A stretch of DNA of 64,000 nt from Smallanthus sonchifolius. Its lineage: Eukaryota > Streptophyta > Magnoliopsida > Asterales > Asteraceae. Positions 23,581 through 33,198 of the stretch are shown piece after piece (position 1 is the first letter of the stretch; each line of letters opens with the position of its first letter). Location of the stretch: positions 62,012,279-62,076,278 of the forward strand of contig CM042034.1 of assembly GCA_023525975.1 (NCBI GenBank). The letters run 5' to 3'. The notes under the pieces are model-generated. The model was not told the DNA's origin and searched no databases. It saw only the letters and a program-made list of their open reading frames with translations. Position numbers and translations under genes: made by a program.

Positions 23581-23845
23581 AATTTAAATGGACTAGTTCT
23601 TGAGTGTTGAATGTATGCCATAGATTACGACTTGTTTACACAAGTATGATGGTATCATAACACCCATAAACCTTTTTGTTACCAAGATATAGAGAAATAT
23701 AAAGCAAACACATAAAGTATATGGACTAGTTCTTTGATCTTTGAAGGTGTGTTTATGGTTTGACCTTAGTCATAGATTACCATTTCTTATCACAAGTATA
23801 TGGTATCATAAAACCCATAAACATTCTTATTATCAAAGATCAAGA
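23581..23845. repeat. Imperfect tandem duplication, about 130 bp unit
   Basis: Two copies share ATGGACTAGTTCTT, CATAGATTAC, CACAAGTAT, GGTATCATAA and CCCATAAAC in the same order. The second copy has extra sequence near its start. It lies in the presumed U5 side of LTR H. Confidence 0.75.
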
Positions 23846-23938
23846 TCTAGAATGAATGAAAGAAGGAAAGAAATATAGAAACTAGCTAAAAGGAATGCTT
23901 ACAAGATTGAAGGATTCAAGGCTTTTGGATTTGGTCTT

Positions 23939-26395
23939 TGTAAGACCCCGACCTGGGCATCCTACAATTGATTTTTATAACGGGTTATTCTTTTTAAATT
24001 ACATATATTATTAATCAATCTATAACGGAAGTCCTTATAAAATCTATAATTATTATTTAACGTCGTTATCATCATAAGTTTACCTCACGAATGCCTGCAC
24101 ACCAATCCGAGTAGCACCGCTCCCAAGCCAAGATACGTCGTCCCCAAAGCTCACATGCAACACAATCTAACGTACACTCAAAGTCAGCTACGCTGAGTGA
24201 GTTCTAATAGTTTAAATTAAATAAAAGTCATCTCGTCACAATTAATATATATCTCTGCTCAGAACCCTTCGGTCCTTGTAAAATAGTTTTATGAATTATC
24301 ATCATATAGATAACCAATGTTATCATATGATATCCCAAAAGGTTCACCACCCAAGACATCGCGCTACAAATATAACCTCATAAATCTCACCAACACAATT
24401 CAAACATGCTACACTAGTCACTCGTAATCTACTATCCATTTTAACTCGAAAAACTGATTAACACAATAATTCCCTAGACATTAACTTACCCAACCTTGAC
24501 TAAGGCCCTCAGAAATCAAATGACATGACATTTATAAGCACCACATCACAATCCAGTCACAACGGTCAATCTAACTCTATTCGCCTCATTAATTTTATCT
24601 ACACATCACACTAATAATATCCCTCGCACAATAAATATAACTCAACAATTGTATGCAATTTAATAACTTTATATATATATATATATGCACACAAACACAT
24701 ACGTCGTCACTGCACCCTCGTCAAGGCGTACAACACACCCCACACTCATCATTTACCTGTTGAATATTGTCACATTTGGTGACTTTCCAAAGGACTTCGT
24801 CCTTCACAATCCCGTTTTCCGTGTTTTAGAGACAACGAAGCAAACACAATACCTGTCGTGTGACAAGGACAATAACACAATACACACAACCCAAGTATAA
24901 CACACATAATATAACATTGCATTCCCAATTCATTGACTACACCTACACCCCACACATAGCACTAGGATAACGTATCATACACGTAATCATAAACGTTTAG
25001 CTTATATCTCGACCCACCCCTACTAACTCTTAACACGGCTCACATTAATAACTCTTATCTCTCACTCACCTAATCAATTTAGACACCCATGTAACCCTTC
25101 ATCTCATTCGTGAATATTGTAGCTCATAAACATGTCTGGTTAAACCCCAAAACATCTCAATTTATTCAATACGCAAACACTTATTGTATGTATGTACGTT
25201 AGCCCCAAAAGTAGTAAAAAGTTTAAAAGAATAAGGGATTGAAAACTCACCGGTTATGTCGATTCCCAGTCCTTGGTCTGCAACTCGTCCGAGCGCTCGA
25301 AACCCGAACCTGTCAAATGTACGCTCATATGGTCAGAATACGTTCTACACCTACGTTGATAATGAATAAAATACGAATCCCAACATTGGCTCGTCAGCCC
25401 GTCCTTTCTTTCCACCCATAGTCCCATGTGCTCACACCGGATAGTCCTCAATCCGTTTAGCAACCGAATACACGTACTAGGTCCCATGCATGCATGCCAT
25501 GCAAACCCTAACTTGTTCCACTTCACACCGGCTCGTCCGTGCACCACTACGCACCACCGTGTGTCCCTCGCACAGCCACCACCATGACCAAGTGCCACCT
25601 AGTCGGTCACCTGTGTCCCACCGTGCTCCACCGCCATGCATCACCATGCGCGTCACTGTCACCTTCGTGTTCCTCATCGAGCACCACATCCTCGCCAACC
25701 GCCACCACTCACATCCTCCACCGCTTGTTGCCATGGTACCTACCACCACCACCATCATGAAAGCCGCTAAACACCACTCCTGTGTCGCACCACCTTACTC
25801 ACCACTTCTTCTCTTCTCGTCGACGACTAAAACCCTGTGTTACTAATCCTTTTCTGTCGCGGCAACTTCGCCACTCGCCGTCACCGCCGCACCTCCTCTG
25901 CCGCCTGTTTACACTCACAATCACCACCGTCAGTCACCACCCTATCCCCGATGCTGCTGTCGCAGGTATGAAACCAAAACCCTATTCGGGTATCTTACAA
26001 CTCAACGTAAACAAACGTGAAAAGGGAGTGTACGAGTATTACTTTGACTAGACGTGGAGTCCCTTTCTCAAGCTCATTGCAAAACTGTATCTCCCGGCCT
26101 CCTCCGACCGTCTTCTTCTGGTCCGACTCCTTTCCATGTCCTCGCAAGTCCCCTGGGTCGAAAGGCCTAGGGTTTTTACTTTAGTTCATATTTAAAATTT
26201 TACATATTTACATCCGGGTCCCGAACTTCCTTTTGGTGTGTTACGATCCCAAACCGTTACTCTTTTGGGTAACCGGGTCCTTTTATTACCATGAATAGTG
26301 TTCTACTTGAAAACCCACGTCACCGTCTCATTTACAAGAGACTCGGGTCACCCATTAGTCCAAATAATCCTTATGTGGATTTTTGGGATGTTAAA
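23939..26395 (-). mobile_element. Solo LTR I (Gypsy, minus strand)
   Basis: 2,457 bp. On the plus strand it begins TGTAAGACCCC and ends GGGATGTTAAA; the last base of the LTR (normally C-A end) has mutated. A perfect 5-bp TSD, GTCTT, lies at 23934-23938 and 26396-26400. It is related to the LTRs of G (shared ATGCATGG, GGGTTTGCATG, 'TCCTTTGG-AAGTCACCAA' and the GGTGGT-rich leader). Several sizeable frames at 25239-26051 come from the GC-rich leader region, lack conserved domains and are not called. Confidence 0.88.
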
Positions 26396-26489
26396 GTCTT
26401 GTACATCTTCCTAGGTCAAGATTTCAAAGAGAAATAGTGAGAGTATTTTGTGAATTGGTTCAAGTGAAAAGGGTCTGCATGAAGCCATG

Positions 26490-26500
26490 TATTTATAGTG
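26490..26500 (-). promoter_or_regulatory. TATA box of LTR H
   Basis: Minus strand CACTATAAATACATGG, a very typical plant TATA context. Solo LTR I entered about 95 bp downstream. Confidence 0.65.
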
Positions 26501-28235
26501 GAAAAGGGGTATGACTTGCTTAATATAAAATTGGTTCTTGAGATTGCATTGAGATATGGTGTAAGAAATGAAATGGAAAGTGGAGTGTGGCATGTTGAAG
26601 CTGTAAATGGGGGTGGGGGTGGAGTGTGTGGGTGAGTTTTGTAAGTAAATGGAATGATGGTGTTTGTGTAGGTATTTTTGTACAAAGGTTTAAAAATGGT
26701 AGGTTTTTTACAAAAATGGAGATGTTTTATAAATGTTGTAAAAATTTGTCTTGCATAAGTGTTTGTATATACACATATATGGATGTTACATAAAATAGAA
26801 AGAAAGTGTATGTGTGTGTATATATATAGTCATATAAGAAAAAGTTCATAAAATGATTTATATAAAATTCTTTATATAAATGTGACATGGAATATATGAA
26901 ATACGGTAATAAAACCAGGTTTAATAAGATTAGTGTAGTAATTAGACATAGTTTAGTTAATTATACCAAGATTAGGGTATAATTAAGTTAATTAGTATGG
27001 GATAAGACCAAATTAAGTTAATTACACTATGATTAGTGTATAACTAAATAATTAGCGTAGGATTAGACATAGTTTAACCAATTATAGGTGGTTTTATGTC
27101 ATAGATCATAGTTTAGAATTTTGAACTCTCATGTTTTCATGAAATTAGCATAGTGTAGATGGTGCACATAGTTTGATGACCTAGTTTGATGTTAACTAAG
27201 TACTAATGGGTGCACATAGATTATTAAAGTATATGGATAGTGCATGGACTATGAACCTGAAAATTAGGTAGATGTCACACATACTACATCCCACAAAGGA
27301 ATGTAGTACCTCTATCTCTCTTAATATGCAAGATATCATGTCGCATTTGACTAGACGTAGTAAATTCTTTTCTTTATGTTCAAAATATTTGCTATGGCAA
27401 AACATGCCAAAAATCTGTCTTCTCGCTTCTTTTTAAGGAAATAAATGTAGAGACCTATGTTTAGTCAAGATACTTCACAATCTTGACCTTTTTCCCATAT
27501 CACTTATCAGGGCACACCATGATAAGTTCTAAAACATTTTACATGTCAAAACAATTTTCTTTCTCAAAATCGTTGTCTTGTGAAATCATGCCAAAAGGCA
27601 AGTTTTCTTTCCCTCTCACTTTCCAAAACCAATCCTTATCTTAAGTCCTTGTTAAGTTTTCTCCATGACATATCAAAGTAGTTTATATATAGGGTGTGCC
27701 AGCGGCGTACTCACCACTCCTTTGATATTACATGAATACTCCGTTACATGGGTTTAAGTTTTAGACAATATATATACCCATAAACTCTTGCAACAACATA
27801 GATACTAGCCCAAAGTATTTAAATCAAGGGGCATAGAGTATTCATGTAAAAATTTTCATAACATGTGCTTCATGCCCAAAACATTTAAATACTTTTAAAA
27901 GTCGCATCATAGAACTCACCTCTAGCTTCCTTTCTATTCCGATAACTTTTAGTATGTTAGTGCAAATAGCACAACTACTTGGATCAGAGTCCTAAGCCAT
28001 TACAACATCACTTAGACACAAGTTCATAGCTTAGTGGAAATATCCAAGTCATTGGAAACTAGTCGGAACATTACCTCCGGAGTATCTACTACGTATTGAA
28101 GTCGAAAAGTTGGAAACCGGACTTCTCTACGCGAATCAAGGATTTGGAAATCGTTCTCAGATCCTTAAGTGCATGTTTTGTGGTTTGTGTTGATGCCTAA
28201 AACCGATTTCCCGACCTATCTATTTACAAGGCGAC

Positions 28236-28480
28236 GGTCCGCTAAGAAGTTAGGCGGCTTATCCTTTGCTTGGTGACCAGTGGAGGACTGATATACATGT
28301 TAGTAACGGACCGCTAAGAAACATTGCGGCTGGCAGACCGCTAAGGTCTGTATATTGATCCGCTATAGGGTTTCCACGTGCTAGTTTTCATCCGTTAGTC
28401 AGCTGATGCATGGCAGCTCATCATTGTTGCCTTGACCACGACCTGGCGGCCAACTAGGCTAAGCGGTAACGGTCCACTAA
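28236..28480. repeat. CCGCTAAG word array in LTR H
   Basis: Four to five units: CCGCTAAGAAGTTAGGCGG (near-palindrome, 28239-28257), GGACCGCTAAGAAAC (about 28308), AGACCGCTAAGGTCT (28335-28349, palindromic arms AGACC/GGTCT) and an inverted AAGCGGTAACGGTCC (about 28461). It lies 120-365 bp inside the LTR 5' end. Confidence 0.75.
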
Positions 28481-28601
28481 GTTCCACTTTTCTGAATTTT
28501 TCTTTTTTAGTCCCTGAACTTTAATCTATTTACATTTTAACCCCTAGGGTTTTCGTTTTGACCATTTTCGTCCCGAAAGTATTTCAAATTGGGGTGTTAC
28601 A

Positions 28602-28625
28602 AATCTACCCCCTTTATAAAGGTTT
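28602..28625 (-). other. Polypurine tract of Gypsy H
   Basis: On the minus strand ATAAAGGGGGTAGATT precedes the LTR start, preceded by GGTTTCGGGGTCGAAACC, the same pre-PPT phrase as in B and G. Confidence 0.8.
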
Positions 28626-28639
28626 CGACCCCGAAACCT

Positions 28640-30025
28640 ATTACTTAGTCGAATAAGTAGTGATATGTTTATCTCATTTCTTCCTCTGTTTCCCATATGG
28701 CTTCAGATCCCTTTCGATGTTGCCGCTGACTTTCACTTGCTTGATAACTTTATTTCGTAATCTCTTTTCTTTCCTGTCGAGTATAGCCACTGGCTTTTCA
28801 ACATATTTTAATATTTCATCTACCTCAATATCATTCAGTGGTACATGAGAGGTTTCATCTCACAGACACTTAAGCAAGTGGATACATGGAATGTCGAGTA
28901 GATTCCACTCACTTCCTCTTGGAATTGTAGGTTATATGCAACCTTCCCCCTCGAGCTTCAATCTTAAATGGTCCAATGAATTTTGGACTCAACTTTCCTC
29001 TCTTTCTATATCTAATGATTCCTTTCTAGGGAGATACTTTCAACAGAACATAATCTCCAACCTCAAATTCTACCGGCCATCGCCTTTCATCTACATAACA
29101 GTTTTTTCTATCCTTGGTAACTTTTAAGTGAAACTTAATCTTATATAATTTTACACATGTAGCTTGGACAATCTCTTTGCATTCTTTCTATCCAACCTTT
29201 TCCAAACAGATGGGAGTTCTACATTTTATTTTGTATAACATCTCGTATGGCGGTATGCCATTACTTGCATGAAAGCTGTTGTTATACGAGAATTCTAACA
29301 ATGGTAGATGATTATTCTAACTTCCATCGATGTCAATAATGCAAGCACACAACATATCTTCACGTGTTTGTATCGGTTTTTCCCTTTGGACATCCGTTTG
29401 AGGATGATATGTCGTGCTAATCAATAACATAGTTCCCATTTCTTTATGGAACTTTTTCTAGAAACGTGACGTAAAACGTGTGTCTCCTTGATACAATTGA
29501 AACCGACACTCCATCCCGTGAAACAATTTCTTTGATAAATGCCTCTGCTAACCTTTCTTAACAGCAAGTCTCACATATAGGTAAGCAGTGAATACTCTTA
29601 GTTAACCTATCTACTATCACCAATATGACATCATAACCTTTAGTTGTTTCGGTAGCATAATTATGAAATCCATAGTGATATATTCCCACATCCATTTTGG
29701 AATATCTAGTGGCTGCAATCTGCCATAAGACTTTTGATGCTCTGCTTTGACTTGAGGACAAGTTAAACATTTCAGCCACATACTTCATGATATCGAGTTT
29801 CATACCGGGCCACCAATAATCTTGGCGTAGATCTTGGTACATTTTTGTAGTACCTGAATGAATCAAATATCGTGACTTATGAGCTTCATCAAAAACTCTA
29901 ACTCTAAATTCACCCATGTTTTGTATCCACATACAACTAAATCGGATTTTAGCTCGATACTCATTCTCTTCCAAATACTTCTCTTGTCCAACCACTCGTT
30001 CTTTCTTGACATTTTCCACTTTCAA
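28640..30025 (-). pseudogene. Integrase and C-terminal tail of Gypsy H
   Basis: Minus strand. The best readable part (29558-30025) holds the HHCC zinc domain region (HKSRYLIHSGTTKMYQDLRQ, WWPGM) and the start of the core with the first catalytic Asp intact (VILVIVDRLTKSIHCLP). The second CxxC of the zinc domain is damaged (AEMFNLSS). Left of it (28640-29500) the core end (NNSFHASNG..), the SH3-like segment and a chromodomain-type tail (HRKGSEA..ETEEE) can be read only across frameshifts and stops. Confidence 0.85.
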
Positions 30026-30059
30026 AGCTTCTATCTAGAGATTTATGAGCTGAGTCAAA

Positions 30060-30475
30060 TAGTCAGGAGTTACAACTAACTTAGATGACTTCACTCTGAT
30101 GGGCGGATGCTCTTCCTTACGGCTTAGAGTGTCTGCGACCACATTTGGTTTTCGTGGGTGATATAGGACTTCACACTCGTAATCCTTTATCAGTTCTAAC
30201 CACCTTCACTACCTCATATTCAGATCTCTTTGCTCAAATAAGTACTTTAAGCTTTTATGACTTGTGTAGATTGTGCACTTAACTCCATATAGATAATATC
30301 TCCATATCTTAAGTGCAAATACTATAACAGCTAACTTTAAATCAAGGGTCGGGTAGTTGGGGTTTGAGTTGCCATGAAACATAAGCTATAACCTTGCCTC
30401 TTTGCATGAGTACACACCCCAGTCCGCAATACGAAACATCAGAGTAAACTACCAGATCCTTAGGTCCTTCTAGTA
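30060..30475 (-). pseudogene. RNase H relic of Gypsy H
   Basis: Minus strand: LLEGPKDLVVYSDVS then [15 protein letters not shown], the first half of the Gypsy RNase H domain with its catalytic Asp. The second half is broken by stops. Directly upstream (minus sense) is protease-linker sequence, so the RT domain is missing. Confidence 0.85.
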
Positions 30476-30479
30476 AAAA

Positions 30480-30890
30480 CATCAGGTGTCATACCTACTA
30501 GCTTAGCACTAGGCACTAAATTGATTCTGAACTCTATCTCTCTTTCGGACGGTATCCCAGATAATTCATGTGTAAATACTTCTGGAAATTCACATACTAC
30601 TGACACGTCTTTTAATTACTTAGTTTTCACTTCGGAATCAATAACATATGCCATGTAGGCCTCATTACCTTGATTCATAAACTTCATGGCTTTCATCATA
30701 GAGATAATCCTAATGGGTGTGCTTAATCTGTCACTCCGTATTGTAATTCAATTGCCGTCTAGGTCTGCATCTGGACTACTTTTTTATTGGAAATGATTTG
30801 GGCATCATTTTCTACCAACTAATCGATTCCCAAGGCTACATTAAATCCTTCGAGGATCATAGGATATAGTCACTACTCTTGGCCTTTGTA
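30480..30890 (-). pseudogene. Protease C-terminal part of Gypsy H
   Basis: Minus strand: MKFMNQGNEAYMAYVID, then VVCEFPEVFT and IPSEREIEFRINLVPSAKL, which is the linker between protease and RT in chromoviruses. It stops at VPSAKLVGMTPDV and the next recognisable residues are RNase H. The catalytic DTG of the protease is not readable. Confidence 0.8.
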
Positions 30891-30989
30891 GCGTCCTTCT
30901 GTTTTCCATACTTATTTTGCAGCGGTGATGGACTCTTAATGTTATGTTTTGGGAAGTATATTATTCGGTGTCCAAGTTCTCCACACTTA

Positions 30990-31830
30990 AACTACCTTAT
31001 TCCTGACTTGTTAGGGCTATTGGTGGCTATATGCCAGGCTTACCACTATGTTTCAAGTATTGGTCCCAAATTTGCATTCTCCAGAATGTGGTTTACCACA
31101 TTTGTTGCATATGCTGGAGCCACCGGTAATTGCTTACCTCTTTCCTCCTCCATTCTTCTTGTTTTGGTTTTTAGAAAAACCAATCCACTTCCTCTTTGAT
31201 TCCACAGTGCGGGAACCATAAACTTCATTATACATAATTGAGGCAAATTGTACGGAAGATCGATATTTCTTCTGGTCCGATGTCTTCACCAACCTCCATA
31301 TCTCAGATGGCAATCCTTGTACTTACCGCTTGATGCGTACAGATTCGGGAGTTACAAGGTGAGGTACCAAACAAGCCATTTTGTTAAATTTGATAGTGTA
31401 CTCACGATGAGTCATATTGCAAACTTCTAGTATGAGAAAATCTCTCTAGTTTGTCCATTTCATTATCTGGACAAATCTCTTCTACTAACAACTTCTTCAA
31501 CTCTTCCAAAGACATTCGATCAATAGCTTTCTCCCCCGTAGCTATGACCAGATTTTCCCACCAACACAGTGCTTCAGATACGAAAGAATGAGCTGTGTAT
31601 TTAACCTTCTCGTCGTCCCTGCACTCATTAATCTTAATCACTGCCTCAATTTCCCAAATCTACTGATGAGTAATAGTGGCATCTTTTGTCCCATCAAACT
31701 TTGGAGGATTGCCGTCCTTAAAACCTTTATAGTGACAACCTTTCTTTCCCTTATTTTGAGGTTTAGCCTTGTATGGATCATCACATTCATAACTGATAGC
31801 GTGTTTTTAAGTAAGTTAAATATTATATAA
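30990..31830 (-). pseudogene. gag relic of Gypsy H
   Basis: Minus strand. Retrotransposon gag capsid segment at 31402-31641 (KYTAHSFVSEALCWWENLV), preceded by GFKDGNPPKFDGTKDA. Downstream a CCHC-type knuckle, CNKCGKPHSGECKFG, lies near 31090-31125, followed by a damaged second knuckle. The frame is broken between the capsid part and the knuckles. Confidence 0.85.
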
Positions 31831-32821
31831 TAATATTTAGAGATTATGGTTTCACGAGATCAGGTTTTAAATTCATAAAATGATAATTACTTTAACTTAA
31901 AACACACAATAGTTAAGTGTACCTATCAGAGCATAATATAGTTTAGGTAAGAACCAAGTATCGAACCAATGGACCCGGTCGAGTTCCAACACTCAAATTT
32001 TGTTATCGTTTAGTCGGATTAATTAGTGAATGGATTTTGTGTGCTTGTCAAGCAGAATAGTAAATGACAGAAAAGTAAATGACGGTAAAAGAAATAGCAT
32101 AAAAGTAAAAACGTGTGTGATGTGTGTAACAGAAATGTAACAAACAGAATAGTAAATAGCAGAAAGGTAAATATCTCGGAAATGATCATGTCACGAAGAG
32201 TATTGCTTGAGGCTTTGAATAAGCTTGGTAGTGATAATGTTAAGTTGACTAATTCAGTGGTATGACTACTACAAACTTGTGAGCTTGGTCACCGATAGAG
32301 CCTCGTCCTCACGACATTTGATTCACGAATTAAAATCTTTAAATTAAAATAGAAGTGTCTCCCGTTAGGGACAACAGTTACCATCAACCTTTTGAATGTT
32401 ATCTCCAGGTTGGTTTAAGACAACGAACTTAAATGCTTTATATTAAAGTTAAATAGGTGATTATATTTTGCTCACCGGGAGGCAGTGTAACAATGTGACC
32501 GAGTATAAAGACGTACCGTTCCGAACACGAGTTCACCAATTCTTGGTCGCATAGTAAGTTTGTATAAAGACGTACGACCTTAATAGTGTATACAAAGCCT
32601 TGGCTTATCAATCTCAGCTTGTATAAAGACGTACAAACTTCAAAGGAAGTTTGATTAAAAAGGTTTTACGATCTTACGCTTTAAAATCAAGACACTCACA
32701 AATATAAAGACGGATTTAGACAAAAATAAAAGCCCACTAGAAGGTGGTTTTAAGAGAGAATAACTAAAGACATAAACATACCACTAAATTAACACGTCAA
32801 ACATTAATATGCACCAAACAT
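31831..32821. repeat. Unrecognised repeat-like sequence, about 1 kb
   Basis: No coding frame. It contains four spaced copies of TATAAAGACGTAC or close variants at about 32503, 32562, 32621 and 32704 (intervals about 59, 59 and 83 bp), and a cluster of AGAAANGTAAA phrases at 32050-32170. It separates the gag of H from the LTR start of F. I cannot assign it to a family. Confidence 0.45.
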
Positions 32822-33198
32822 TGTGACACCCGACGAATTCCCGTTAACCTAGTTAACTCAGTTAGAAACCTCAGTGACTAATTCTGTCATTTATCAAACT
32901 CAAACACCATAAAAGTACAAGGACTAATTATGTAATTAGCCAAAACTCATATGGTTGACTTTAAAAAGTCAAAATCGAATGATGTTGTTCCTGTTGACTT
33001 TCAAAAGTCAAACTACACTTGTTCTTGGCTCAAATTTGAAAACTATAATCGATATTCGTTAGAATTTGTAACTGAATTTCATATTAACACCATAAACTTT
33101 GATCATTGAGTCATTAAACATCACTATTGCGTGCAATTAATCCCAATTATAGGTAATCAAGTAGTAACCATCGAGTAATCCCTATTACGCACAAATTC
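32822..33198 (+). repeat. LTR of Gypsy F, 5' end
   Basis: Starts TGTGACACCCGACG and resembles the start of the E LTR at lower identity (shared GTTAACCTAGTTAACT, GTTGACTTT--AAAGTCAA). It is cut at position 377 by E. The F sequence resumes at 54439. It lacks any visible TSD partner. Confidence 0.7.

Larger units (their letters stand above)
26401..28601 (-). repeat. 3' LTR of Gypsy H, 5' portion (minus strand)
   Basis: Minus-strand LTR starting TGTAACACCCC at 28601, directly next to a PPT (28602-28625). It runs left to the insertion point of I and continues beyond it at 23938 and lower. A minus-strand TATA box lies at about 26490-26500. The inner end is not located. Contains a word array (28236-28480). 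Confidence 0.75.

Noticed and set aside
25490..25846. His/Pro/Thr-rich ORFs on both strands at 25239-26051
   Set aside because: They lie in the GC-rich leader of solo LTR I, overlap each other in several frames and have no recognisable domain.
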